From positions 1 through 30,413 of the IMG/VR virus record IMGVR_UViG_3300033233_000129: 30,413 bases of DNA; one strand, 5' to 3'. The notes below the pieces were generated by a model. The model was not told where the DNA came from, did no database searches, and saw nothing but the letters and a program-made list of their open reading frames with translations. Every line of letters begins with the position of its first letter. Position 1 is the stretch's first letter. Position numbers and translations under genes: made by a program. This document shows positions 1 through 5,585 of this stretch, one piece after another. Source of the stretch: a virus.

Positions 1-2
1 GC

Positions 3-218
3 GGGGCGTCGCAACCGGAGCTTGGTGAAGCTCTCGGGCTCACGGCCTCTGCTGTTTCACGCCTTGAGGGCGGCGTTACGAAGGTGACGGTTGTGCATCT
101 TCGCAAGATTTCGAGAAAACTCGCGGTGCCATCGTCGGTCATTGTTGAGGATGCCGAACGGTACTTCAACAGAGCCGAAGGTGGCGCAACTAGCAGAAAG
201 ACCCCGGTGCAACCGTGA
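3..218 (+). CDS. XRE-family helix-turn-helix regulator, 3' part only
   Basis: The reading frame enters from the left edge, so the N-terminus is missing. The visible residues fit the Cro/XRE DNA-binding fold: a Q-P-E-L-G-E-A-L-G-L helix, the recognition helix T-A-S-A-V-S-R-L-E-G-G, then V-H-L-R-K-I-S-R-K-L for the following helix. Proteins of this family bind operators as dimers and usually repress or activate phage transcription units. The stop overlaps the GTG start of the next gene by four bases, so it is probably the first visible member of the early operon. The short C-terminal tail (about 25 residues after the HTH) has no recognisable domain. Confident on the fold; the target operators are unknown. 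Confidence 0.7.
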   Translation, partial: GASQPELGEALGLTASAVSRLEGGVTKVTVVHLRKISRKLAVPSSVIVEDAERYFNRAEGGATSRKTPVQP

Positions 219-373
219 AGCACTACGTCATGGCAGGTATCGCGCTAGTAGGTCTGGTGTGCCTGACGCTCGCGCACGTCTGGAGGGTGGTCGGAATCGG
301 GCAGGCCGTGTTCATGTACGCCTTCCTTGCCGTCTCGGGAATCAGGGACTTCAGGAAAGGCAGGCACCCGTGA
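215..373 (+). CDS. small two-helix membrane protein
   Basis: A 52-residue frame starting at GTG, which overlaps the upstream TGA by four bases. It reads M-K-H-Y-V followed by a hydrophobic stretch at about residues 5-20 and a second at about 27-42, then a basic tail (D-F-R-K-G-R-H-P). Two short transmembrane helices with a positively charged cytoplasmic end are likely. No family is recognised. Its neighbours are other tiny genes in the same coupled operon. It could be an inner-membrane accessory protein of early infection; this is a guess from size and hydrophobicity only. Confidence 0.5.
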   Translation: MKHYVMAGIALVGLVCLTLAHVWRVVGIGQAVFMYAFLAVSGIRDFRKGRHP

Positions 374-513
374 AGCATCAGGAATCGGCAGACCAGGCGA
401 AGCCCGTCACGGAAGAGGTGAATCTTGTTCTGGCACGACTCGAAGGCTGGAGAAAGACGAAACACGGGTGGCAGTGCCCGAACTGTCAGCGCAAAGCTGC
501 GGTGCAACCGTGA
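370..513 (+). CDS. hypothetical protein, 47 aa, with one CxxC
   Basis: A GTG start overlapping the upstream TGA gives 47 residues. The frame stays open further upstream, but the coupled start at 370 is preferred because the neighbours all start the same way. The C-terminal third has G-W-Q-C-P-N-C, half of a zinc-ribbon-like site; with only two cysteines it would need a partner or a second chain to bind metal. The middle is amphipathic (V-N-L-V-L-A-R-L-E-G-W-R-K). The product begins M-K-H, like the genes before and after it, and the DNA around its stop repeats that around the stop of the first gene. No function is recognised. Confidence 0.5.
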   Translation: MKHQESADQAKPVTEEVNLVLARLEGWRKTKHGWQCPNCQRKAAVQP

Positions 514-704
514 AGCATCCCCGAGCCAGAGTCCGCGCGAAGCCAGACACGCGAACGGTGAATCTGAAACCGAGCACGACACGCCGCGTCCGGCTCGTCC
601 CATCGACGACCCGTGCTCTCGACCCGGAGAAGGTGCGGCTTGCGCTTGGGGCGGAGCCAGCGCCCAGGTCGCGGCACTCCAAGAGATTCCCGAGGCAGCC
701 GTGA
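510..704 (+). CDS. hypothetical basic protein, 64 aa
   Basis: Begins at a GTG sharing four bases with the previous stop (third M-K-H start in a row) and ends by overlapping the next GTG. The protein is rich in Arg, Lys, Pro and Thr with two P-S-T-T-R segments about 13 residues apart, and has no clear hydrophobic core. It may be a small nucleic-acid-binding or disordered protein. The call rests on the coupled start/stop arrangement rather than on homology; composition is low-complexity and the frame could be weaker than its neighbours. Confidence 0.4.
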   Translation: MKHPRARVRAKPDTRTVNLKPSTTRRVRLVPSTTRALDPEKVRLALGAEPAPRSRHSKRFPRQP

Positions 705-889
705 AGCCGAGGGAAGTCCTCGTCCCCATGGTCTTCGACGACCACGACGGCTTCACGGCCGGCGTGCCGGACGGTGAACCGTCCGCATGCTGGCCCGACG
801 AGGTGTGCGCGCACGAGTCGTGGTTCGCGGTCATCCAGGCCGGCGGCCCTCCGCTGTACGGCGTGCCGATTCGCCTGGTGGAACCGTGA
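701..889 (+). CDS. hypothetical protein, 62 aa
   Basis: GTG start coupled by a four-base overlap to the upstream stop. The sequence is acidic and aromatic (M-V-F-D-D-H-D-G-F near residues 10-18, then W-P-D-E-V-C-A-H-E-S-W-F-A-V) and ends P-L-Y-G-V-P-I-R-L-V-E-P, which looks like a small folded beta domain. Two cysteines lie too far apart for an obvious zinc motif. Family not recognised. Part of the early run of co-directional small genes. Confidence 0.5.
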   Translation: MKPREVLVPMVFDDHDGFTAGVPDGEPSACWPDEVCAHESWFAVIQAGGPPLYGVPIRLVEP

Positions 890-1080
890 ACGCCGTGCCG
901 TGGTCGGAGTCCGCGGCCGCGAGCGACGCGCTGCTCGTGGCGCAGATGCGACGCGACCTGGAGCGTGTCGTGATCCCGAAGGTGCAGACGGCGCCGGCTC
1001 GGGAGGCCGTCAGTCATGCCGTCATGTACGTCCTGGCGGCCATGGCGGCGCTGGAGCATCTGGAGGAGGCGCCCCCATGA
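886..1080 (+). CDS. hypothetical helical protein, 64 aa
   Basis: Starts at GTG overlapping the previous stop and ends with the ATGA overlap of the next gene. Mostly alpha-helical by composition: an Ala-rich first helix (A-A-A-S-D-A-L-L-V-A-Q-M-R-R-D-L-E-R) and a second (A-V-S-H-A-V-M-Y-V-L-A-A-M-A-A-L-E-H-L). The second is hydrophobic but punctuated with His and Glu, so a helical bundle is more likely than a membrane span. No known family. Confidence 0.5.
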   Translation: MNAVPWSESAAASDALLVAQMRRDLERVVIPKVQTAPAREAVSHAVMYVLAAMAALEHLEEAPP

Positions 1081-1277
1081 GCTTACTGGAGACGCTGCTG
1101 CGGAGCCTCGTCGATCTGGTGACGCCCGAGCTGGTCTGCGACCAGTGCCGGCGACCCCACGACGAGGTCGTCGGGCGAGCCGGAGACTTCTCCCTGTGCA
1201 GTCGGTGCCACGCGAGCATCACGAGCAAGACCGGCGTCGCGGTGCGCAGGCGGCGGCCGGAAGGGCCGCAGCCGTGA
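1077..1277 (+). CDS. small zinc-site protein with two CxxC motifs
   Basis: A 66-residue product starting at ATG in an ATGA overlap. It contains C21-D-Q-C24 and C41-S-R-C44, the spacing of a four-Cys zinc ribbon, preceded by an amphipathic helix (L-L-E-T-L-L-R-S-L-V-D-L-V) and followed by a very basic tail (V-R-R-R-R-P-E-G). Zinc ribbons of this kind in phages often mediate nucleic-acid or protein contacts. Metal binding is inferred from the four cysteines; the partner is unknown. Confidence 0.55.
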   Translation: MSLLETLLRSLVDLVTPELVCDQCRRPHDEVVGRAGDFSLCSRCHASITSKTGVAVRRRRPEGPQP

Positions 1278-1483
1278 CTGAGCCCGTGGCGCTCCGTCGC
1301 CGCCACCCGGTGGGCTACCGCTGGGTGGTCATGTGCGTCGCGACCGGCAGCCGCAGGGAGTGGGTCATCGACGGCGCCCCTGACCGCGCGGCTGCGGAGG
1401 CGTTGCTCGCGCGCTGGGAGGGCCGCAGCACGGGCGAGTGGAATGGCGAGTACACGTTTCACCTTGTGGAGGCGATCGAATGA
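1274..1483 (+). CDS. hypothetical alpha/beta protein, 69 aa
   Basis: GTG start coupled to the upstream stop. The pattern is strand (G-Y-R-W-V-V-M-C-V-A-T), turn, strand (R-E-W-V-I-D-G-A), helix (A-A-A-E-A-L-L-A-R-W-E) and final strand (Y-T-F-H-L-V-E-A-I-E). This is a compact small domain of the sort often carried by phages, but no named family is recognised. Ends by the ATGA overlap with the following gene. Confidence 0.5.
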   Translation: MTEPVALRRRHPVGYRWVVMCVATGSRREWVIDGAPDRAAAEALLARWEGRSTGEWNGEYTFHLVEAIE

Positions 1484-1668
1484 GCACGCGGCCCGAATGG
1501 ATGGACGACCCCAACGAGACGGCGGAGCCGGCCGTAGACGGGCGCTGCCCGTTCCATGCTGTGCGGCTGGAGCACACATGGAGTACGGACCTCCGACACT
1601 GCCCTGAATGCCACCGCGTGTGGAGGCATGGGGAGCGCGTGGCGAAGTGCTGGTGGAACGGACCATGA
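1480..1668 (+). CDS. small Cys/His protein with a zinc-ribbon-like site
   Basis: 62 residues from an ATG overlapping the previous stop. C23, H26, C41 and C44 (C-P-F-H ... C-P-E-C-H) are spaced for one tetrahedral zinc site, and a further C57 lies near the end. The region around W34 and W48 gives a small aromatic core. The likely role is a compact zinc-stabilised domain; no partner or substrate can be named. Neighbouring genes 1077 and 2134 also encode zinc-site proteins, so the operon is enriched in these. Confidence 0.5.
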   Translation: MSTRPEWMDDPNETAEPAVDGRCPFHAVRLEHTWSTDLRHCPECHRVWRHGERVAKCWWNGP

Positions 1669-1958
1669 GCCGGCACACGAGAGACAGCCTGGCCGAGGAC
1701 GAGCCGGACCTGCTGTTCGCGGACGGGTTTGACGATGCGATCCCGGGCGTCGTGCGGCGCGTGGGGCAGGAGCTGTTCGTGGTTTACGACACGCGGCGCT
1801 GCATCGCGAGCCTGATGCGCGACGGCATGACGCGCGAGGAGGCGGAGGAGTACTTCGGCTTCAACGTCGAAGGCGCCTGGGTGGGCGAGCGCACGCCGGG
1901 GTTCGTGCTGCTGGCGAAGGCCGACGACGATGATGATGACAGCGAGGACGATGAGTGA
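1665..1958 (+). CDS. conserved phage-type protein with acidic tail, 97 aa
   Basis: ATG start in an ATGA overlap. The C-terminal half carries E-E-Y-F-G-F-N-V-E-G-A-W-V-G-E-R-T-P-G-F, a sequence pattern I know from small proteins common in phages and bacteria (usually Y-F-x-F-N-x-x-G-A-x-V-G-E-x-T-P), whose function is unassigned. It is preceded by a helix starting R-D-G-M-T-R-E-E-A. The final 12 residues are Asp/Glu/Ser only. The family resemblance is from memory, without a search. Confidence 0.6.
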   Translation: MSRHTRDSLAEDEPDLLFADGFDDAIPGVVRRVGQELFVVYDTRRCIASLMRDGMTREEAEEYFGFNVEGAWVGERTPGFVLLAKADDDDDDSEDDE

Positions 1959-2137
1959 GCGCGGTGTACGGCTCCGGGTTTTGGGCCACGGCGGTGACCG
2001 TCCTGCTGTGCTCGGCGCTGCCGCGCGTGGTGGCGGGGACGATGAGCGCCGGGAAGGCGCTCACGCAGGTCTTCCTGTGCGCGCTGGCGTGGCCGTTCTG
2101 GCTGGCGGCCACGATCCATGAGGCACTGGACCTGTGA
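1955..2137 (+). CDS. small membrane protein, 60 aa
   Basis: GTG start sharing four bases with the upstream TGA. Two hydrophobic segments are clear: about residues 8-28 (W-A-T-A-V-T-V-L-L-C-S-A-L) and 36-54 (L-T-Q-V-F-L-C-A-L-A-W-P-F-W-L-A), separated by a short S-A-G-K turn. A two-span inner-membrane hairpin is likely. No holin or superinfection-exclusion family is recognised, though either role would fit its size and place. Confidence 0.55.
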   Translation: MSAVYGSGFWATAVTVLLCSALPRVVAGTMSAGKALTQVFLCALAWPFWLAATIHEALDL

Positions 2138-2583
2138 AGCCGCGGCGAGTGGAACCTCCGTTCAAGCTCACGCACCCCGAGCCGGTGTCGCCGGTGTGCA
2201 AGGCGTGCGGCAAGACCGTCAAGGACATGAAGCGGCACGCCGGGACCGAGGCGTGTACGAGGGAAGCGCGGCGGGCGATGATCGAGCGCATGGGCCTCGT
2301 CGAGGTGTGGTTCCGGGAGAGCCGCACACTGACCACGGCAGGGGTCGCGGTGGTCGTCATCCGTGACCGGAAGCGCGGCGAGAGCGGGAAGAAGCGCGAC
2401 CAGCGGCGGTGGTACGCCTCGCCGCAGCCGGTCCGTGCCTTGCGCATGCTGACCGGCTCGGGCATACCGGACAAGCGGGCGGCTGCGCTGCTCAGCGGGC
2501 CCCCGGAGGAGCTGGAGCGGGAACTGGCGGTGATCGCGCTCAGTGGGCGAGTGGGCAGTGCGGGGGGAGCGGCCCCGTGGTGA
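2134..2583 (+). CDS. C2HC zinc-finger protein, 149 aa
   Basis: GTG start overlapping the previous stop. Residues 22-41 form a C-x2-C-x9-H-x5-C zinc finger (C22, C25, H35, C41). A strand-rich segment follows (V-E-V-W-F-R-E-S-R-T-L and G-V-A-V-V-V-I-R-D-R), then a basic region ending R-R-W-Y-A-S-P-Q-P-V-R-A-L-R-M-L, and a helical C-terminus (P-D-K-R-A-A-A-L-L). A nucleic-acid-binding role is plausible from the finger and basic patches. It is the largest protein in the early run before 3 kb. Named family not recognised. Confidence 0.55.
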   Translation: MKPRRVEPPFKLTHPEPVSPVCKACGKTVKDMKRHAGTEACTREARRAMIERMGLVEVWFRESRTLTTAGVAVVVIRDRKRGESGKKRDQRRWYASPQPVRALRMLTGSGIPDKRAAALLSGPPEELERELAVIALSGRVGSAGGAAPW

Positions 2584-2843
2584 AGCGGTCCACGCCGGTC
2601 ACCCGCGACGAGCTGCGCCGCCTGCGCGCGCGGCTGGAAAAGGTCGAAAGGGATATTCTGGAGTGGCAGATACAGCAGCGGGACAAGCTGTCGGAGCACG
2701 ACGGATCGCTCGGGTCGGTCGAGGGGCGCCTGGAGCGAGTCGAGGGACAGCTTGCCGCGATCCTGCGCGCGGCGGAAGCCAACCCCCAGGCGCTGCACGA
2801 GGTGGTGCTGGCCGTGCTGCAAGGGAAAGAGCCGCCGCGATGA
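2580..2843 (+). CDS. coiled-coil protein, 87 aa
   Basis: GTG start in a four-base overlap. Heptad-like leucines and charged residues run through most of the protein (E-L-R-R-L-R-A-R-L-E-K-V-E-R-D-I-L-E-W-Q and S-V-E-G-R-L-E-R-V-E-G-Q-L-A-A-I-L). The tail N-P-Q-A-L-H-E-V-V-L-A-V-L-Q-G-K resembles the tail of the next protein (N-P-E-M-I-R-E-L-A-A-Q-A-L-K-G), suggesting the two are diverged copies. Probably an oligomerisation or scaffold-type protein; function unknown. Confidence 0.5.
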   Translation: MKRSTPVTRDELRRLRARLEKVERDILEWQIQQRDKLSEHDGSLGSVEGRLERVEGQLAAILRAAEANPQALHEVVLAVLQGKEPPR

Positions 2844-3139
2844 GCGAGTACCCCGCAACGCTCGGCGACCTGGCCGACGTGGAGGCGCGTCTCGACGCGC
2901 GGCTGACCCGGCTGGCGAAGCGCCAGGAGTCGGATTCCACGGTCACCGACGAGAAGGTGAGCGAGCTACGCGGTCGCGTCATCGACGCCACCGGGCGGGC
3001 GGAGATGGCGGAGGCCGGCCTGGTCGCCGCGAACCGGCGGCTCGCGGAGCTGGAGCGGCTCTGGGCGGTGGCGCTGGAAAACCCGGAAATGATCCGGGAG
3101 CTGGCGGCGCAGGCCCTCAAGGGCCCACAGGGCGGTTGA
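2840..3139 (+). CDS. coiled-coil protein, 99 aa, paralogue of the upstream gene
   Basis: ATG start overlapping the previous stop. Nearly the whole chain is predicted helix with heptads (L-A-D-V-E-A-R-L-D-A-R-L-T-R-L-A-K-R; A-E-A-G-L-V-A-A-N-R-R-L-A-E-L-E-R-L), and the C-terminus N-P-E-M-I-R-E-L-A-A-Q-A-L-K-G matches the spacing of the preceding protein. The two may heterodimerise. Its stop ends the first transcription unit: a promoter begins at the stop codon. Confidence 0.5.
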   Translation: MSEYPATLGDLADVEARLDARLTRLAKRQESDSTVTDEKVSELRGRVIDATGRAEMAEAGLVAANRRLAELERLWAVALENPEMIRELAAQALKGPQGG

Positions 3140-3164
3140 CGCTGCCTGGCAGCTCTGGTAGCAC
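3136..3164 (+). promoter_or_regulatory. sigma-70-type promoter for a leaderless mRNA
   Basis: TTGACG at 3136-3141 and TAGCAC at 3159-3164 are separated by exactly 17 bases. The ATG of the next gene lies 11 nt after the -10 box, too close for a Shine-Dalgarno site, so transcription should start at or near the start codon. The spacer begins with a perfect inverted repeat, GCTGCC-T-GGCAGC (3141-3153). Confidence 0.6.
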
Positions 3165-3175
3165 TGACGGCAGGC

Positions 3176-3295
3176 ATGGCTTACCTGACCGCTTACCTGT
3201 GCATGGCCGCGTTCGCGGCGGGCTACATCACGGCTACCGTGATCGCGGTCGAGGTGATGCGCCGCGTATTGCGAGCACGAGGCTTCCGTGAATGA
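3176..3295 (+). CDS. single-span membrane peptide, 39 aa
   Basis: A very short frame starting at ATG 11 nt after a good -10 box. The first 26 residues are hydrophobic (A-Y-L-T-A-Y-L-C-M-A-A-F-A-A-G-Y-I-T-A-T-V-I-A-V) and the end is basic (M-R-R-V-L-R-A-R-G-F-R), giving one membrane helix with its positive end probably inside. Support comes from the promoter placement, the hydrophobic pattern and the overlap of its stop with the next start. No family known. Confidence 0.5.
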   Translation: MAYLTAYLCMAAFAAGYITATVIAVEVMRRVLRARGFRE

Positions 3296-3947
3296 ATCCC
3301 CCGACAGCCCCCTGGTCCGGCAGCACCTGGAAGCCTTCGGTGAGGTGGCCCGTCTCGTCGCGTCCGGCCAGGACGTGCCGGAGTCCCTGTGGGAGACGAT
3401 CCGCGCGACCTGGGCGGGCATGAACCTGGCGGAGCGCGAAGCGGTAGAGCAGCGGGCCCGGAGCAGATCCCAGATCACGTCATCCACGAAGAAGCGCGTC
3501 GGATACTCGATCTTTGCCCAGCCGACAGTCGGCGGAAAGTCGGTCCTCCCGAGGATGACGGTCTCGCCGACCCGGGGAACATGCTCGGTCTCTCCGAACT
3601 CCGCTACGCTGCAAGGTCGGGCCACTGACGTGCGCGCTGTGCCGGCTCGACTTCCACGGAAAGAAGTTCCAGTGACCGACCCCGTGCTCACGTGGCTGCG
3701 GGCGCAGTACCTGCTGCGGTTGCAAGGCGCCGCCCTGGACGAGCGGGTGAAGGCGGGCTTGCAGACGTTCGACTACGAGCAGATCGTGCGCGAGCGCGAC
3801 GCGGCGCGCTCCGAGGCTGCGCGGCTGACACTGGAGCGCGACGAGGCCGTCGCGGCACTCGCCGAGAGCGACCGGGGGCGCGCCGACCAGCTACGCATCA
3901 TCCAGGGCCTACGCGCCCGGCTCGAAGGAAAGGACGACCCGCGATGA
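3288..3947 (+). CDS. open frame joining two probable genes across a suspect segment
   Basis: One uninterrupted frame of 219 codons from GTG 3288. It seems to join three parts. Residues 1-57 form a plausible helical protein (H-L-E-A-F-G-E-V-A-R-L-V; M-N-L-A-E-R-E-A-V-E-Q). Residues about 58-128 are Ser/Thr/Pro-rich and unlike a folded protein. From GTG 3672 the sequence becomes a 91-residue coiled-coil protein (M-T-D-P-V-L-T-W-L-R-A-Q-Y; E-R-D-A-A-R-S-E-A-A-R-L). GTG 3672 shares four bases with a TGA in another plus frame that ends T-C-A-L-C-R-L-D-F-H-G-K-K-F-Q, so the coiled-coil protein very likely starts there as a separate gene. The middle stretch is described separately. Confidence 0.45.
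   Translation: MNESPDSPLVRQHLEAFGEVARLVASGQDVPESLWETIRATWAGMNLAEREAVEQRARSRSQITSSTKKRVGYSIFAQPTVGGKSVLPRMTVSPTRGTCSVSPNSATLQGRATDVRAVPARLPRKEVPVTDPVLTWLRAQYLLRLQGAALDERVKAGLQTFDYEQIVRERDAARSEAARLTLERDEAVAALAESDRGRADQLRIIQGLRARLEGKDDPR
3454..3623 (-). other. island with coding signal on the minus strand
   Basis: Read on the minus strand, this stretch gives V-A-E-F-G-E-T-E-H-V-P-R-V-G-E-T-V-I-L-G and then R-F-F-V-D-D-V-I-W-D-L-L, with third codon positions overwhelmingly G or C. The V-P-R-V-G-E-x-V ... V-x-x-V-x-W pattern resembles small phage proteins I know. There is no minus-strand start or sensible stop, and the plus frames here look non-coding. A GGCCCG near the left end (within 3454-3460) and its complement CGGGCC at 3618-3623 could mark a small inversion. 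Natural or assembly origin cannot be told apart here. Confidence 0.35.
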
Positions 3948-4342
3948 CCGAAAGTGAGGATGCGATCCGGGCCGAGTGCCTGGAGCTGGCCAGGGCCTAC
4001 TGGCCGGAGGACGACGTGCGGGTGGTAGTGGTGAAGGCCGGCGAGCCGAAGCTGGTGGAGGCATGGATCAGGCCGCAGCACGGCGAACCGTTCGTGACCA
4101 TCGGTGGTGGTAGGACTGTCCGCACCGTCCTTCTGGCCCTGCGCGATGCCCTTCGCCGCCTGACCGGCGTGGTGGCCGAGGGCATGACGCCGCGGGACCA
4201 GCGCGACCGGCTGTGGCAGCTCCTGGACGACATCGACACGTTGGACGATTCGTGCCGGGAGCACGACGCGGAGTTCCGCGAGCGGGTACGGGCGGTGCAG
4301 AAGAAGCGCTGGGCGATCTGGAACCCCACGGTGGAGCGGTGA
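3944..4342 (+). CDS. hypothetical helical protein, 132 aa
   Basis: ATG start in an ATGA overlap. The first half looks alpha/beta (A-E-C-L-E-L-A-R-A-Y-W-P, then V-R-V-V-V-V-K-A, then K-L-V-E-A-W-I-R-P and P-F-V-T-I-G-G-G-R-T). The second half is helical (L-L-A-L-R-D-A-L-R-R-L and D-R-L-W-Q-L-L-D-D-I-D-T-L). The end R-W-A-I-W-N-P-T-V-E-R is aromatic. No known domain is recognised. Coupled to the next gene through a GTGA overlap. Confidence 0.5.
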   Translation: MTESEDAIRAECLELARAYWPEDDVRVVVVKAGEPKLVEAWIRPQHGEPFVTIGGGRTVRTVLLALRDALRRLTGVVAEGMTPRDQRDRLWQLLDDIDTLDDSCREHDAEFRERVRAVQKKRWAIWNPTVER

Positions 4343-4566
4343 GCAAGCCGCTATCCCGTGCGCAGCGCGAGGCGAAGCGCGTGGAGCTGACGGGTCGGCT
4401 CCGCCGCCGGCTGGCCGAAACCGTCGAGGCGATCGACGCCGCGATCGACGCCTGGGAGGCGGTCGGCCGCGTCGCCGAGGCGCTCGCCGACCTGGACGAA
4501 CCCCAGGCGACCGAGGGGGTCAGCGGGACCAAGATGCGCGTCAGCCGGCGCAGGGAGCTACGGTGA
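4339..4566 (+). CDS. basic helical protein, 75 aa
   Basis: GTG start overlapping the previous stop. The N-terminal 30 residues are very basic and helical (R-A-Q-R-E-A-K-R-V-E-L-T-G-R-L-R-R-R-L), followed by an amphipathic helix (I-D-A-A-I-D-A-W-E-A-V-G-R-V-A-E-A-L-A-D-L). A nucleic-acid or oligomer role is possible. No family recognised. Ends R-V-S-R-R-R-E-L-R, overlapping the next start. Confidence 0.45.
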   Translation: MSKPLSRAQREAKRVELTGRLRRRLAETVEAIDAAIDAWEAVGRVAEALADLDEPQATEGVSGTKMRVSRRRELR

Positions 4567-4877
4567 CCGCGCCCTACCGCTGCCAGTGCACCGGCCAGTG
4601 CGGCTTCACGCACGCCTGGACCGCGGAGGTGCGCGCGCAGCCGTGCGGAGCGCCGCACGGCTGCGTGGTCGTCCGCAGGACGGACTACCCGAGCTACTGG
4701 CAGCTCGCGGACAGCGAGACGCTCGCGCTCGCGCATCCCGAGCACTACAGCGTGGACAAGCCGATCCTCGTCGAGTTGCGACCGGTCGCCTTGCCAGGGG
4801 TGGAGGGCATCGTGGCGTGCCAGCGGTGCAAGCTCTTGATCGAACGAGGACAGACACCGAAGGGAAGCGAGCCATGA
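4563..4877 (+). CDS. Cys-rich protein related to HNH-type zinc domains, 104 aa
   Basis: GTG start coupled to the upstream stop. C7, C9, C13, C28, C34 and C86-Q-R-C89 are visible. The arrangement C-Q-C-T-G-Q-C-G ... C-G-A-P-H-G-C ... A-C-Q-R-C-K closely follows phage HNH endonucleases, which have C-x-C-x-G-x-C-G ... C-G-x-x-H-G, then a V-A-H-L-D-H catalytic segment, then M-C-Q-R-C-H. Here the catalytic part is not conserved: the corresponding place has L-A-L-A-H-P-E-H. It is therefore more likely a non-cutting structural relative, or an enzyme with altered chemistry. The comparison is from memory. Confidence 0.5.
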   Translation: MTAPYRCQCTGQCGFTHAWTAEVRAQPCGAPHGCVVVRRTDYPSYWQLADSETLALAHPEHYSVDKPILVELRPVALPGVEGIVACQRCKLLIERGQTPKGSEP

Positions 4878-4999
4878 ATAAGCTGACGTACGCGGAGCGC
4901 AGGGAGATTATAACGACCGTCTCCAGGTGGTTCCACGCCTGCATGGCGCGCGGGAGGCGCTTCCACCGCTCCCGCCGGGACGCGCGCTCGATGCGGTGA
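4874..4999 (+). CDS. small basic protein, 41 aa
   Basis: ATG start in an ATGA overlap and a stop overlapping the next GTG. Very basic C-terminus (M-A-R-G-R-R-F-H-R-S-R-R-D-A-R-S). The N-terminal half is amphipathic (L-T-Y-A-E-R-R-E-I-I-T-T-V-S-R-W-F). Possibly a nucleic-acid-binding peptide. Support is mainly the tight coupling on both sides. Confidence 0.4.
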   Translation: MNKLTYAERREIITTVSRWFHACMARGRRFHRSRRDARSMR

Positions 5000-5091
5000 C
5001 CAAAGACCTGCATCACGCCGAGATGGGCGTGGACGGGCAGGTCGCCTGCTCGTGCGGCGTGGAGTGCCTGCGGCAGCTCTCCGCCGGGTGA
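4996..5091 (+). CDS. tiny Cys-containing protein, 31 aa
   Basis: GTG start sharing four bases with the previous stop. The product is M-T-K-D-L-H-H-A-E followed by V-A-C-S-C-G-V-E-C-L-R. H6, H7 and three closely spaced cysteines could form a small metal site. At 31 residues it is at the limit of what can be called a gene; only the perfect spacing within the operon supports it. Confidence 0.35.
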   Translation: MTKDLHHAEMGVDGQVACSCGVECLRQLSAG

Positions 5092-5118
5092 GCCCTGCCG
5101 GGAAAGGATGGTCACCGA

Positions 5119-5349
5119 GTGGCTAAGCTGACGCACGTGTGGGTCCGTTGCGCGGCGTGTAACGAGCGGGTGTCACCGAACCTCGTGAGTGCCTCCGGGG
5201 ACGAGGACGAGCAGGATGTCCTTCACCGGGAGGGCTGGTGCCCCACGGTCGTCGAGGGGTTCAGGCGCTGGCTCTGCGCCGTGTGCGCTCTCACGCCGGA
5301 CGAGAGCCAGGTCTTGGTGGCGCTGCGGGGGCCTTGGTGGCGGACGTGA
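5119..5349 (+). CDS. zinc-site protein with two CxxC pairs, 76 aa
   Basis: GTG start placed after a purine-rich GGAAAGGA (5101-5108) at a usable distance, one of the few early genes with its own ribosome site and a gap upstream. C11-A-A-C14 and C53-A-V-C56 make a likely four-Cys zinc site, with C41 as an extra candidate. The loop between them is acidic (S-G-D-E-D-E-Q-D-V). Ends with the GTGA overlap of the next gene. Function unknown. Confidence 0.5.
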   Translation: MAKLTHVWVRCAACNERVSPNLVSASGDEDEQDVLHREGWCPTVVEGFRRWLCAVCALTPDESQVLVALRGPWWRT

Positions 5350-5585
5350 GTCTGCTCCCGGAGTGGCGGGTCAAGATCACCAGCGCCGACGTGACGGCGA
5401 CGGTGCCCGCGCTTGCGCAGACCGTGGGGTACTTGCCGTTCGACTTCGAGGTCTACTCGTTCGGCGGGCTGCGCTGGGCGTCCTACTGGTTCGAGAGCGA
5501 GGAGGCCGCAGTGACGGTCGCCGCGCTGGTCACGCTCGCGGGCTGGCGAGCGGAGACGCAAGCGTTCCTGCTGGCTGCGCCATGA
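5346..5585 (+). CDS. hypothetical alpha/beta protein, 79 aa
   Basis: GTG start coupled to the upstream stop. The pattern W-R-V-K-I-T-S-A-D-V, then F-D-F-E-V-Y-S-F-G-G-L-R-W-A-S-Y-W-F-E-S, then a helix E-E-A-A-V-T-V-A-A-L-V-T-L-A-G-W reads as a small ferredoxin-like fold. The family is not recognised. Ends in an ATGA overlap. Confidence 0.5.
   Translation: MSLLPEWRVKITSADVTATVPALAQTVGYLPFDFEVYSFGGLRWASYWFESEEAAVTVAALVTLAGWRAETQAFLLAAP

Noticed and set aside
223-1059. A 278-codon minus-strand frame over the first small genes
   Set aside because: Low-complexity composition, no motif, and the plus strand here has six perfectly coupled starts and stops.
3389-3628. A plus-strand frame of 79 codons across the suspect island
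   Set aside because: No start coupled to a neighbour and weaker third-position G/C than the minus strand; treated as part of the rearranged segment.
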